64,000 nt of DNA from JAJZEO01 sp964477345 (GCA_964477345.1 CAYZDL010000006.1:4147-68146), one strand, 5' to 3'. Shown: positions 45,972-55,848, counted from the stretch's first letter. A program made the numbers and translations. The notes: generated from the letters alone by a model not told the origin.

Positions 45972-46063
45972 ATGACCAGTAGTTCTTTACCGTTTTTTCA
46001 TATAAAATAATCCTTTTGATGTGTAACATCCTGGAATAGAACTTGGTATAAAAGGAGGTTCGA

Positions 46064-46495
46064 ATGAGACGGTTTATTGTTTTTGCATTTATGCTTCAAG
46101 CGCTCGCTTTGGCGGCGGTTGAAAAAGAAGGTTTTGAATTTAAGCCAGATCTAGCACAATACAAAGGTTCTAACTATTCTAATGTCGTTCAGGTGGAAAG
46201 AGGTATTACATTAGATGAAGCTTTCGAGATAGCAGAAAACAATCCTGAGATCGACTACTTTTTCTATACAAAGGGAGAGACCATGGTGTTAGAACTTCCT
46301 GCTGATACTGTATTTGCCCCTGAAGCAGATTTTTTTCATCTTATAAGATGGCATCAATTTATTTGGGATTCAGACTTACGAGGTGAAGGGTTTTGCCGGG
46401 TCTTCCGTCACGGTGATGCTGTCTTCTTTAGTGAAGATGGAAAATGGCTAGGAAGTGCTCCTGGTTTAGCTGACGTCTACTGTAAAGTGAAATAG
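46064..46495 (+). CDS. small exported protein of unknown function
   Basis: 143 residues with a signal peptide (1-18, ending LALAAVE). The mature part is acidic with a His-Trp-Phe cluster and two cysteines, one near the end (YCKVK). A good AAGGAGG ribosome site and a TATAAA lie just upstream, so it may have its own promoter. It follows the MORN gene by 92 bases. It could be periplasmic or secreted. The family is not recognised. Confidence 0.55.
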   Translation: MRRFIVFAFMLQALALAAVEKEGFEFKPDLAQYKGSNYSNVVQVERGITLDEAFEIAENNPEIDYFFYTKGETMVLELPADTVFAPEADFFHLIRWHQFIWDSDLRGEGFCRVFRHGDAVFFSEDGKWLGSAPGLADVYCKVK

Positions 46496-46508
46496 ATCTT
46501 AAAAAACT

Positions 46509-46535
46509 GGGGAGGCCCACAAAGCGTGCCTCCTC
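46509..46535 (+). terminator. candidate weak terminator hairpin
   Basis: GGGGAGGC (46509-46516) pairs with GCCTCCTC (46528-46535) in an 8-bp stem (one G-T pair) and an 11-base loop. It lies 13 bases after the stop of the 46064 gene. The tail (TATTCTCTTC) is only moderately T-rich. Confidence 0.4.
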
Positions 46536-46627
46536 TATTCTCTTCCCGTGCCGATTTTATAATATTGTTATCGCCCCTATTATTTACAAAGTATGTACAT
46601 TTTGATAAAATTCGTATCACTTAAAGG

Positions 46628-46903
46628 GTGAGGAAGCATGCCAAAATCTCTATGGAAATGTTACGTATCTATTCATTGGTTTTCGAGCCTAGTTATTTGT
46701 ACTATTTTGCCCATTTAAATAAGGCTGTTGAAAATTATTTATGGGGGACAGCAGAAATTGCCGTAGGTGTAGCAGAAGCCGTAAGAGGAGATCCCTTAGG
46801 CGGAGCTCTATTGGTTGCAGAGGGAATTAGAAATTGCAAGGAAGCTTGGAACGAACTACAGGAAGCTATTGCAGAAAAAGAAGAAAAAACACCTAGAAAA
46901 TAA
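46628..46903 (+). CDS. small hypothetical protein, possibly frameshifted at its 5' end
   Basis: 91 residues from a GTG at 46628, with an amphipathic C-terminal half (GTAEIAVGVAEAV, EGIRNCKEAW) and a Lys/Glu tail. In another frame an ATG at 46638 begins MPKSLWKCYVSIHWF and a hydrophobic stretch, which looks like a better signal peptide but stops at about 46716. One base would join the two. So either the gene is intact with a poor N-terminus or it has decayed. No clear ribosome site supports either start. Confidence 0.4.
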   Translation: MRKHAKISMEMLRIYSLVFEPSYLYYFAHLNKAVENYLWGTAEIAVGVAEAVRGDPLGGALLVAEGIRNCKEAWNELQEAIAEKEEKTPRK

Positions 46904-46928
46904 TAAAAATCCAAAATTGGGGTCATTT

Positions 46929-47099
46929 ATGGTCACAGATCCTCATTATTATGCATGGCTAGGTTTTGTGGTTTCCTGGATAATTTTTCCATTAATTAGC
47001 TTGCAGGCTTTTTTACGCTATAGAAAAGAGAAAAAGCGATTAGATGCCATTATCGGTGTTGCTTGTATGGTCCTTCTAGCAATCCGCTTTTTTCGTTAA
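46929..47099 (+). CDS. small two-span membrane protein
   Basis: 56 residues from ATG 46929. Two hydrophobic spans lie at about 8-26 and 39-53, with a basic loop YRKEKKR between them. A longer frame upstream is Lys-rich and less likely. It begins 25 bases after the previous small gene. Function unknown; it could be a small Inc-like or holin-like protein, but no motif shows this. Confidence 0.45.
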   Translation: MVTDPHYYAWLGFVVSWIIFPLISLQAFLRYRKEKKRLDAIIGVACMVLLAIRFFR

Positions 47100-47124
47100 T
47101 GGGGAGGGGATTTAAAGTTCTTTT

Positions 47125-47694
47125 TTAAGTCATCATAAAGTGAAAAAGAGCCCAAGTTGATCTACTTTTACACTTGATGATCTTGAAGGAGTTTTCAACC
47201 AAGGGGGCTATGGTTTTCTCAAGTTTCCCTGGGACTTCTAAAAAAAAGTGGGTGTTCTCAGAATAGAGGTTTTTCTTTGTAGTGATAAGGTCGATTAGCC
47301 GTGTATATCCGGCCAGGCCGATCGGATAAGGAGGATGTAGAAGGATCAAGTCGTAGGGATCTTTCTTTAGTCGCTCAAGGAGAGAAAAGGCATCGACCTT
47401 AAAAACTTCTCCGGCATCAACTCTATCGATGATTTTTAGATTTTGCCGAATAGTCTCGACACATTCTTGACTTAAATCATTGAATGTAACGAAAGAGGCT
47501 CCTCGGCTCAACGCTTCAATTCCCATCGCCCCTGATCCAGAAAATAGGTCGAGGACTCTTGCCCCTTCGGTGATTTCTTGACATGAGTCAAAAACCATTC
47601 CTCTTAAGAGAGAAGTTGCAGGCCGAGTTTCCCGTCTTTTGGGAGCAGCCAGTTTAAATCCTTTATACTTTCCACTTAATACATAGAGCGCCAT
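47125..47694 (-). CDS. rsmD: 16S rRNA (guanine966-N2)-methyltransferase RsmD-like, with altered catalytic motif
   Basis: RsmD methylates G966 in 16S rRNA. The 189 residues show RETRPATSLLRGMVF near the start, motif I LDLFSGSGAMGIEA, FNDLSQECVETI and motif IV as LILLHPPYP. In RsmD this last motif is (D/N)PP(Y/F), where the first residue contacts the target base. Here it is His120, which one base change (GAT to CAT) would explain. The enzyme may be inactive, altered in target, or the change may be a sequence error. It is separate from the VWA gene by 41 bases. Confidence 0.85.
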   Translation of the reverse strand: MALYVLSGKYKGFKLAAPKRRETRPATSLLRGMVFDSCQEITEGARVLDLFSGSGAMGIEALSRGASFVTFNDLSQECVETIRQNLKIIDRVDAGEVFKVDAFSLLERLKKDPYDLILLHPPYPIGLAGYTRLIDLITTKKNLYSENTHFFLEVPGKLEKTIAPLVENSFKIIKCKSRSTWALFHFMMT

Positions 47695-47735
47695 AGCGAA
47701 GAGTATACCTTGGTATTGAGGATTTTGGGAAGAAG

Positions 47736-50700
47736 TTATCTCACTGGGGAGGGAAGATTATGCGAAACGAGAAGGTCTTTGGCCTGATTGAGGGCCTCTA
47801 GATCACCGGTCTTCAGATATTGATGAATATCAGAAAGGGCCTCATGTTGCGCAATGTCATGGCTCAGACGTGAGGGTGAGCTAATCGCTTTATCAAAGGT
47901 GATTTTTTTCGGGATGTTGAGCCAACGATCACCATTGAAGGCCTGGATTAAGAGAGTAAATTCCTGTTTTTCTTTAGTTTCTCCGTAAATTTTGAATACC
48001 TTATCGGCGTAAAGTTGCGCTGAGACTATCTCTGTGTCGTAGAGTTTAGTCGAATCAGTTCCATCAATTTGTGTCACTTTGACAGAGTAGCCTAGAGGAT
48101 TATGGACCCGTTTTGTTAAGGCTGAGAGTTTTCTTCCAAAGGCTGAATGCGTCTTGGTATAGACAGTATCCCCATGGCACAGCCCAGTCAGAGTATTGAG
48201 CATCGCCATGTTGTTATTATCGCTTGTTGCTACAGCATAGAGAGAAAAATTATCAGGGATTTCTTCAACAATTTCGCGGATCGGGTACCTATGAATGCGG
48301 ATATTTTTCATAAAGCGCCCATCTGAGAGGAGAATCAGCGTGTAAGCATCCGCACTATTTTCCGCTCTTGTCTTAAGCTCTCCTACAAGCTTGCAAAAGG
48401 TTTGGATATTTGATTTGCCACGTTGTGGTATACCTTTCAGATTTTTACGAAGGTGAGCACTCGTCGATTTCTTTGCAATGAGATCCTCATTTTCAAACCA
48501 TTCACTCTCAGTGTCAAAGAAGACGATGTTAAAAGGTGTTCCTTCATCGAGATAATCGGCCGCTTGAACAACACCTTTTAAAAATGTGAAAAAACGGTGT
48601 TCTTCAATCGTAACAGACCGATCGATCAAAAAGTAGACGTGGTTAGTGATCTTATCAAGAGAGGCTTGTTGGTTAGGAGAAAGAAGGATAGAAAAGTCGT
48701 GACCTACCCCTGATTTTTTAGGCATTGTACGTATAACGACCTCGAAATCATTTTCCATCGAGTCGGTTTTTAAGTATTCTAGAGAAGGCATTGCAGCAAG
48801 ATCCATCTGAGTAAAACGATTGGCTTGATTTTTTCTTTTTGCCATTTCAATAGTTGCCTGAGTCCCGGAGAGGGGGACTATTTCAATCAAGCCCACTTCA
48901 TTTCCTGATAGAGCAAGGAAAGGGATTTCAGTGAGATCAAGTAAAGGCAAAAGATAGTAACCTTGGCAAAGGGGTTCATCAATCACCACTGGACATGATA
49001 AGAGAACTCCTTGTTGGTCAAAATTGGCCTCTCTTGTGAACTCCTCATAAACTATTTCATTAAGGACCAGAGCATTGCAGGTAAAAATCGATTCAAAAGA
49101 GTGATCTAGAGAAGAGATGTTATGGATCATTTCAACCGATTCTTGTCCAGAAATGCCACATCTCTTGATTAATGTTGTATATTGCTCTTTTTGAACTGAT
49201 TCGGTGATTGCAAGATTAGCTAGTTCTCCTCTTTCATATTGTAAAGAGGCTTCTGAGAAAAGGTCTCTTTCAAAGGGCTCTACTTGGTAGTGCCATTTTT
49301 CACCAAGGGGCGCATATAATCCACTAACTTCATTTAAAGAGACCTTAAGAGAACTGGGAAGTTCTTTGGCGATGAATAATTCTAATCGAGAGATTGGTAC
49401 AGCAGGAACGTAAAAAGGAATTTCTTCTGGAGAAGAGGTTGAATTCGTATTCATTGTAATAAAAATTGAGGTGAAGTGATTCCTGTCGTCAAAATTGAAT
49501 AGAGTTGGTTGAGGTCTTTTTTGCTGTTGGATCAGTGGACTGAAAGCAATAGCCTTTCCATAATAGAATCTTTGTTCACTAATCTCTTTTGAGGGTTCTC
49601 TAAAATAAGGAAAACTCTCTTTTAAAAGGGCTAGTGGAGAAGCGACTGCAAGTTCATCGGAGAATTGTTTTCTGTAATGGAGCTTGATACAATAGAGTGG
49701 GGAATTCGCTGTTTCGAGAAATGAATCAATTGTTTCTATCTTTAGGGTCGTCAATGAATCAGTTGTATCAAAAATAGGGAAATTATCAGAAGCAACAATC
49801 CCCTCTAATGGAATATTAACAAGGTTTTTTACGGCAAATATAGAGGAGAAGTGTTGCTTTGAAGGAGAAGAGATACTTGGCGTTGCCAAGCTCTTGTCAA
49901 AAGAGATTAAAGCAACGGTTCCCTTTTTTGCATATCTATTTACGGGGATAAAGAAGAAATCTGTATAAATCCTTGCAAGAGTCATCGAATAGTCAAAAAA
50001 CAAATCTGTTTGATGATGACGAAGGGCTCTATTTTCTTCTCTATCAAATTGAAAAGAGGGATTTGATGTTGAGTAATCATTTTCAAGAACAAGAAATTGG
50101 TATGCTTCAGGATTATAAGAGACGTTTAGAATAGGGGGAAATTCTGCTTCACAAAAGATTATCCTCTTCTCTTCTTCAACTGAGAGAGATAAAGAGCGGG
50201 CTTTTTCGAGATTGAAGGGTAAGAAAGAAAAATGTGAAAGGAAAGATCGATTTCCTTGGGGCTCTATTTTAGAGAGGAATTGATTGTGAAAAATTTGAAA
50301 ATTCAAAGAAGTCAATAGAGGGGAGAAACTTATCAATGTCTTTTGGTCGATAGAATTTTCCTCAATCTTGCGACTTTCTAATAAATCCTCAAGAAGGATT
50401 GATGAATTAGAGGATAAACCCCTCTCCGGAGAATGAGTAAGGAAAATAAATGCAGTCGAGCGATTTTCTAGTATCTGAAGAGATTGTCCAACTAAAGGCC
50501 CTTGAGAGAAAGTTGTCTGAAAACTTGTCGGTAAAGAGATGGTAGAGAGTATGTACTCATAGCAGGCGTTTGCCATGTTTCGATCGGTCTCTTTGTTAAT
50601 AAGGGAGGTAAGAAGAGGAATATCAGCAAATTTCATTGTTTCAGTACAATCGACCCCCTTTTTCAAAGAAAAAGAGGAAGGAAGGAGAGGAAGCTCCCTA

Positions 50701-51329
50701 AAAGAGGAGTTGATGACCGGTTTTTCTTCCTTTGAAGTGATCTGCAAAGAGGCATTGAGTAAGGTTGTATCTAATTCTCTTTCCATGCGGGAAAGGCTTG
50801 AGAGGAGAAATAGATTTAAAACAGACTCCTCAACTGACCATTCTTTGGGTCTAATCATCGATGAGGTGACGATTTGCTCTTTAAAAAACCCAAAATTCCC
50901 TAGAGGGTCTTTTAGCCACCATTGACCAAATGGGGTAAAATCAGGGTAAGAGTCACTTTGAGCGATCATTTTTTTGCCTAAAGCAGGAGGATGAAGTTCA
51001 ATAGGTTGAAATGTCACCACAGGGAGCTCTGCACCATAGGAGAAGGCAAAAAAGGGCTTTTCTCCCGATAATAAAATTGGAGAGGATAATTTTAATGAGA
51101 AACTAAACTGTTTCTCACCGAATAAATCGGGTACTTTATTTTCCGGGAAATTTATTTGAGGCCATCGATTTTTCAGAGAAAGTATTTCAAAAGGTTCTCC
51201 GACCGGGTTCCAAAGTTGCTCAAAAGGCATCTCAGAAACTGGTAGTAGAGAGGCAGAAAGTGGCATAGTGGCAACTAGACTTGCCACCTGGTATATTAGC
51301 CATTTTCGATTCAACGAGTATCCTCCCAA
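47736..51329 (-). CDS. large exported VWA-domain protein
   Basis: 1197 residues with a signal peptide (about 1-26). The long N-terminal 870 residues are strand-rich and not recognised. The C-terminal part has a von Willebrand A domain: VYFLIDRSVT carries the first MIDAS element (Asp903, Ser905, Thr907 in place of the usual second Ser), then a conserved Thr/Asp and LILLSDGRF with the last Asp. A beta region and an acidic-basic helical tail follow. VWA domains bind a metal and a protein ligand. It lies downstream of the exported TPR gene by 33 bases, so the two are likely one operon and partners in the periplasm or outside. Confidence 0.75.
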   Translation of the reverse strand: MGGYSLNRKWLIYQVASLVATMPLSASLLPVSEMPFEQLWNPVGEPFEILSLKNRWPQINFPENKVPDLFGEKQFSFSLKLSSPILLSGEKPFFAFSYGAELPVVTFQPIELHPPALGKKMIAQSDSYPDFTPFGQWWLKDPLGNFGFFKEQIVTSSMIRPKEWSVEESVLNLFLLSSLSRMERELDTTLLNASLQITSKEEKPVINSSFRELPLLPSSFSLKKGVDCTETMKFADIPLLTSLINKETDRNMANACYEYILSTISLPTSFQTTFSQGPLVGQSLQILENRSTAFIFLTHSPERGLSSNSSILLEDLLESRKIEENSIDQKTLISFSPLLTSLNFQIFHNQFLSKIEPQGNRSFLSHFSFLPFNLEKARSLSLSVEEEKRIIFCEAEFPPILNVSYNPEAYQFLVLENDYSTSNPSFQFDREENRALRHHQTDLFFDYSMTLARIYTDFFFIPVNRYAKKGTVALISFDKSLATPSISSPSKQHFSSIFAVKNLVNIPLEGIVASDNFPIFDTTDSLTTLKIETIDSFLETANSPLYCIKLHYRKQFSDELAVASPLALLKESFPYFREPSKEISEQRFYYGKAIAFSPLIQQQKRPQPTLFNFDDRNHFTSIFITMNTNSTSSPEEIPFYVPAVPISRLELFIAKELPSSLKVSLNEVSGLYAPLGEKWHYQVEPFERDLFSEASLQYERGELANLAITESVQKEQYTTLIKRCGISGQESVEMIHNISSLDHSFESIFTCNALVLNEIVYEEFTREANFDQQGVLLSCPVVIDEPLCQGYYLLPLLDLTEIPFLALSGNEVGLIEIVPLSGTQATIEMAKRKNQANRFTQMDLAAMPSLEYLKTDSMENDFEVVIRTMPKKSGVGHDFSILLSPNQQASLDKITNHVYFLIDRSVTIEEHRFFTFLKGVVQAADYLDEGTPFNIVFFDTESEWFENEDLIAKKSTSAHLRKNLKGIPQRGKSNIQTFCKLVGELKTRAENSADAYTLILLSDGRFMKNIRIHRYPIREIVEEIPDNFSLYAVATSDNNNMAMLNTLTGLCHGDTVYTKTHSAFGRKLSALTKRVHNPLGYSVKVTQIDGTDSTKLYDTEIVSAQLYADKVFKIYGETKEKQEFTLLIQAFNGDRWLNIPKKITFDKAISSPSRLSHDIAQHEALSDIHQYLKTGDLEALNQAKDLLVSHNLPSPVR

Positions 51330-51362
51330 GGTAGTAACCTGAGTTTTGGGTTTGTCAGGTTA

Positions 51363-54218
51363 CTAGCAAACTTTCGATTTTTTCATTGCTTCGAGGCTCA
51401 TTTTTGAACGGATTTTCAAGTAAAAAGAGGAGCTTGATTCTGCAATGTTACTAAGATCCGTCTTTGCCTTATTCATCAATGTGACCCCCTCTGGTCCTCG
51501 GCTATCCTGCTGTGCTAGGAGGGCTTCACATCTGGCTATCTCTGCCTCTAAAAAGGTCATATAAATTGCATAGATTTCACTCTTTCTTGGATCGCTTTTC
51601 AAATTCTTATGATATTCGATCACCATAGGATCTTCGGTGTTTTGAAAGTCTTCTTTGATTCGATTGAGGAAAAAGAGGTATCGCATCGGACGATCATTTT
51701 CAGGGGCAATCTGTGCACGAATCCAAGCATACTCGAGAGCTGCTTCAAGATGTAAGGGCTCGGACGCTACACTCTTTCTGATCTGGAGTTCTTTCATTTC
51801 ATTTAAGATCTTAAAGACATCAGCATTCTCTTCAATCTTTAGATCGGGTTTCATCATAGCAAACTTTAGTCGTAATGAATGGAGTGCTGCATATTCAGAG
51901 ACAAAGGTTGGCCTGTTACGGTAGTTATCAGCAATGAAACTAAAGGTCTCAAACGCATTCTCTTTTTTCCCCACTAAATCATACGTTTTTGCCAATTCGA
52001 CCAACGATTCTTTTTGTAACTTCCAATTCCAATCGGCATGCTTTGTTTGTTGTTCAATCAATCCCCTTAGAAGGACAACTTTTTTCTCCGAATCATTTTG
52101 TCTACCGACCAAATTTGCCAATTTCAAAACTTCCCATTCGAGGAATGTCTGATTGCTTGAAAGATCGATCAATTCATAAGAATCTTTTTTGACGAGGATA
52201 TTCTCAAAGAGTGCAAAAGCCTTTTCATAGGCGTCATGATGCTCTTGATCTGGAACATACCCATCGGCTGCAAATACTTGTGGGGATTCCATTGCCTTGT
52301 CATAGAAATGATTAGCAAGCCAGAGCTTGTTCTCTAGTTTGATCGGTAAATCTTGCAATTTCATGGCATCGTAAAGATGAGCTGCTGCAAGTTCATAGAG
52401 CTGCTTTTCTCCCCCTACCTGGGAAAGGGCTTCCTTATCCTTGCCTGTCCTTTGGATTAGAGAGAGGTAGACAGTGTAGAGTTCTAGATGGATGGAAGAT
52501 TTTTGTCTTAGTTCGGAATCTCCTGATAGAGCAGCTTCTGCATGTTTGCAGAATAATTGAGGGTCACCCCCCATCTTATGATGGCAAAGGGCGATCAATA
52601 AGTGAGCTTCAGAGGCTGTAGAATCAGTAGGAAACGAAGAAACATAGCTAGTTAGACAGTTGATAGCACTATCATAGCTTTCTAGCTCATAGGCGATTTT
52701 TCCTTGTAGAAAGAGGCATTCTTTCCTTTCATTTTGTGTAAGAACATTGTCTTGTTTCATTACTTTTACAAGATCATCGAAAAAATCGTTCTTCGAATAG
52801 GCGACGGGGCGGCCTGCTTCCAATTCCTTTAATAAATTCAATGAAGTCGAAAGGTAGTATTTCCATGCAATTGGGGCATGATTGCTAGTAGGATATTTCT
52901 TTAAAAATGTCGTTAGTATGGCTCGACTCTCTTTCCAATTTTCATTGTTGTATGTGACCAAGCTATACTCGAGATAGAGAGTTTCTAAATCTTCAAAATC
53001 AGGATGTTCTAGTAAGAGAGAAGCCAATTTCTTCTCAGCCGCTGCATAATCTCCCGCCTCTTTTAGCATCATGGCATGAATGAATGTGGCCTGTGGCAAC
53101 TCGCTATCTTTTGGAAATGCTTGCTGAAGTTTACTCATTGTCTCTTCATACAACTCTTCGGACTTTAAATTTTGAGCGCAATTCAATCGCATGAGAAGGG
53201 CATTTCTAATTTCGGGACGCATCTTATCAGCAAGTGCCAAATACTTAGTGAGCCATTGGTTTGCACTATCGTACTCTTCCAAAGCAAAGTAGCTTCGGCC
53301 AACGATGTAGTCGAGAGTTGTTTGTTTGCCCGTTTCGATTCCTGCGAGAACAGGTTCATAAGCATCGACAACCTCTCTAAATCGGTCTTCTTGGAATAGG
53401 AGTATTAAACGATTAAGCGCGGCGTCACCAGCTTTAATTCCCTTTTTTTCAATGATTTTAGAAAAGGTTTCAATCGCTAAAGCGCGATCAAATTCTGATT
53501 GAGCAAGAGCTGCGTGAAATGAGAGTTCTTCGTACTGATCTTGATGCCTATCAGCAAGCTCAGTGAATAGGGCAGCTGCTTTTTTGTGGTCGCTTCTTAA
53601 ACGGTAAATTTCTGCTAAGGCAAACATCGTCGGATCGTTAAAGGAAGAGCCCATGACTTTTTCATAGAGAGGCTCTGCAGCCTTGAACATTTGCAATTTT
53701 TTCTGATTGTCTTCTTGTCTTGCACCAGTTCTAAAATAGGCTTCTGCCATAAGAAAGTGATATTCGTCAGCTCTAAGTTCGATTTCTTCTGTCTTCTTGA
53801 TTAGAAAAGGAGATCCTTCACGGATCATCGACTCATATTCACCTAATTCGTAGTAACATTGGAGTTTGTTGAGGGCAATTTTTCCAGCGATCTCTGAATT
53901 GTTGATCATTCGATAAGTGGCAAGGGCGTCATCGTAGGCATTCTCTTGAAGGTATAAATCACCGAGAATTCCTCTCAAATGATCGTTGATCTTACTTTTG
54001 GGATAAGCGGCAAGGAAATCGGCAATTTGAGCCTTGACCACTTTATAGTCTTGGTCTTTCCAGTACTCGGCGATGCGGCGAACAAGAAAAGCCTCTTCTT
54101 TGTTTTCAGCATTGCAAGTAAAAGGTGAGAGCTCGGCCATGAGAGGCGAAACAACACAACTTACTGATAATCCGAAAAGAGAGAAAAGCTTCCAGATTTT
54201 ACCAGACAAATGATCCAT
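51363..54218 (-). CDS. large exported TPR-repeat protein
   Basis: 951 residues, with a signal peptide ending MAELS (about residue 28). Nearly all the rest is helical with tetratricopeptide-like pairs, for example LGDLYLQENAYDDALATYR and AAALFTELADRHQDQYEE. It should form a long superhelix for protein binding. It precedes the VWA gene by 33 bases. A candidate promoter lies at 54245-54272. TPR plus VWA recalls the Bat operon, but no MoxR ATPase or membrane anchor is near. Location in the periplasm is inferred. Confidence 0.78.
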   Translation of the reverse strand: MDHLSGKIWKLFSLFGLSVSCVVSPLMAELSPFTCNAENKEEAFLVRRIAEYWKDQDYKVVKAQIADFLAAYPKSKINDHLRGILGDLYLQENAYDDALATYRMINNSEIAGKIALNKLQCYYELGEYESMIREGSPFLIKKTEEIELRADEYHFLMAEAYFRTGARQEDNQKKLQMFKAAEPLYEKVMGSSFNDPTMFALAEIYRLRSDHKKAAALFTELADRHQDQYEELSFHAALAQSEFDRALAIETFSKIIEKKGIKAGDAALNRLILLFQEDRFREVVDAYEPVLAGIETGKQTTLDYIVGRSYFALEEYDSANQWLTKYLALADKMRPEIRNALLMRLNCAQNLKSEELYEETMSKLQQAFPKDSELPQATFIHAMMLKEAGDYAAAEKKLASLLLEHPDFEDLETLYLEYSLVTYNNENWKESRAILTTFLKKYPTSNHAPIAWKYYLSTSLNLLKELEAGRPVAYSKNDFFDDLVKVMKQDNVLTQNERKECLFLQGKIAYELESYDSAINCLTSYVSSFPTDSTASEAHLLIALCHHKMGGDPQLFCKHAEAALSGDSELRQKSSIHLELYTVYLSLIQRTGKDKEALSQVGGEKQLYELAAAHLYDAMKLQDLPIKLENKLWLANHFYDKAMESPQVFAADGYVPDQEHHDAYEKAFALFENILVKKDSYELIDLSSNQTFLEWEVLKLANLVGRQNDSEKKVVLLRGLIEQQTKHADWNWKLQKESLVELAKTYDLVGKKENAFETFSFIADNYRNRPTFVSEYAALHSLRLKFAMMKPDLKIEENADVFKILNEMKELQIRKSVASEPLHLEAALEYAWIRAQIAPENDRPMRYLFFLNRIKEDFQNTEDPMVIEYHKNLKSDPRKSEIYAIYMTFLEAEIARCEALLAQQDSRGPEGVTLMNKAKTDLSNIAESSSSFYLKIRSKMSLEAMKKSKVC

Positions 54219-54244
54219 TCAGACACCTAAATTGTTTTTGACCG

Positions 54245-54272
54245 AATATACAACATTTGCGATAACTTACAA
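54245..54272 (-). promoter_or_regulatory. candidate promoter of the TPR-VWA gene pair
   Basis: Minus strand: TTGTAA at 54272-54267, a 16-base spacer, and TATATT at 54250-54245. Transcription would begin near 54238, about 20 bases before the ATG at 54218. Confidence 0.45.
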
Positions 54273-54314
54273 ATCAAATTTTTGTTAAAAACTCAAGCAC
54301 TGGCGGGGGCATGT

Positions 54315-55340
54315 TTAAAATGCATTGTAGTGCGAAATGAGGTGAGCCGCATCTTTTGCGTCGATATCCATGAGTGAGCGATAGATAGTTAGGCCTTTCG
54401 CATTTTTTCCAAGACGGAAATATAAGATTCCAAGCCTATAGAGAATCTCTTTGTCATGGGGGCGAATATTGATAAGAATTTCATATTCACGCGTCTCCTC
54501 TTCGAAGAGATTAAGGTGGTGGTAACAACTCGCAAGCTGAGCATGAACCCACGGATCGTTAGGAGCAAGATCATCGAGGATCTTTAGTTCTTCAATGGCA
54601 CGATTCGTAGCTACTTTGAACTTCTCTTTAATCGATTCTTTGTCAAAGCGTTTATCGACTAAGGCGGTTTCATCAAAGGGTAGAGTTGTCGGTTTTTGAT
54701 AAATTTTAGCAAGTGCAGTAAAGGCATTGGCAAGGGAGGTATGGACCGCAAGGTCAATCGGATTTTTTTTGATAAGTTCGACATGTTCTTCGATTGATCG
54801 ATGCATTAAAAGTTCTTGCATTATCAGCAAGTCCTTGAAATGGAGATGGTAGCCAATTACGATAAAAATACCCTCAAGGAAGGTAAAAGGCTTGAATGAG
54901 AGGGAATAGACCTGTTTTTGCCCAATATAGGTAGCCAATTGAAACATGCTATGAGCTAATGAAAGGTGATAGTCATCTTCAGGAATATCGACAGGAATAG
55001 ATCTGACACAAGCATGATAAAAATTTGTCTCAAGCTCACGGAATTGAATCGGTTTTTTCCCTTGAAAATAATAAGTGATAATTAGATGAGAACAAATCGT
55101 TAACAATAACGAGGCTGTCGAAATGGCAAAAATGGAGGAAGTTGGTGTTGTTAATAATAGTCCAATGACAAGGGCCAGCTGTGTTACTGCAAGGAGAGCA
55201 AATGTGAGATGAAATAGGGCATACGAAGTCAGGATTGACCTAAACTTGCCAAGCGCGACTCTACACTCAGATTCGACCAGATGAGCGAATTGATTGGTGT
55301 GTAAAGTCTCGCTAGATTCAGTCTGATAGTAAGTCGCCAT
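54315..55340 (-). CDS. membrane-anchored TPR-like protein
   Basis: 341 residues. A cytosolic N-terminus of about 40 residues is followed by two spans (about 42-65 and 68-90) and a soluble helical domain. The last 110 residues have TPR-like helix pairs (WVHAQLASCYHHLNLFEEE, ILYRLGILYFRLGKNAKG). It should be held in the inner membrane with the TPR domain in the cytoplasm or, if inverted, outside. It is separate from the exported TPR gene by 96 bases, with the latter's promoter between. The family is not known to me. Confidence 0.6.
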   Translation of the reverse strand: MATYYQTESSETLHTNQFAHLVESECRVALGKFRSILTSYALFHLTFALLAVTQLALVIGLLLTTPTSSIFAISTASLLLTICSHLIITYYFQGKKPIQFRELETNFYHACVRSIPVDIPEDDYHLSLAHSMFQLATYIGQKQVYSLSFKPFTFLEGIFIVIGYHLHFKDLLIMQELLMHRSIEEHVELIKKNPIDLAVHTSLANAFTALAKIYQKPTTLPFDETALVDKRFDKESIKEKFKVATNRAIEELKILDDLAPNDPWVHAQLASCYHHLNLFEEETREYEILINIRPHDKEILYRLGILYFRLGKNAKGLTIYRSLMDIDAKDAAHLISHYNAF

Positions 55341-55546
55341 CTTTCTTTACCGCGAACAAATTTCTATTGATGAGATATCTACTCTTTTTCACTACGAAAA
55401 AAAGCTGTTTTATATACAACTTTTCACATAATCTCAACTGAAATTTCAATTCGTCCTTGTAGTTGACCTGCTATTTTATCGCGTTTATAGGCTCTAAAGA
55501 TCTCTGAATAATTCATCTTCAATACCAAAAAAATGTATTTCAGACT

Positions 55547-55831
55547 TTATTCACTCATCTTTTTGGGGCAATGTTTATCAAGTTCATTGAGGAATTTTTT
55601 ATGTACGTGCAAGTCGTCTCTGAGGTGATTTCTCTGCTTTTCGCTTAGGCAGATTTCAGAACGAGACTCTTCAATCAATTTCAAAATCTCGGCTTCGGTT
55701 TTTTCATAGTTACTTAGCCAAGCCTCTATTTTTTTATAGGTAACCTTTTCAGGTTTTTTATTTTCTCTATTGCCTACCATTCCAGAACCTAACATAAGAA
55801 AGAATGTGCATATGATCGCAATTTTTTTCAT
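55547..55831 (-). CDS. small exported helical protein
   Basis: 94 residues. MKKIAIICTFFLMLGSG is a signal peptide; the mature part is charged and helical with two cysteines (about 67 and 88) that could pair. It lies 17 bases after the lipoprotein gene. Bases 55341-55546, upstream of the TPR gene and beyond this stop, hold no feature that I see. Function unknown. Confidence 0.5.
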   Translation of the reverse strand: MKKIAIICTFFLMLGSGMVGNRENKKPEKVTYKKIEAWLSNYEKTEAEILKLIEESRSEICLSEKQRNHLRDDLHVHKKFLNELDKHCPKKMSE

Positions 55832-55848
55832 AATTTTCTCCTAATTCT

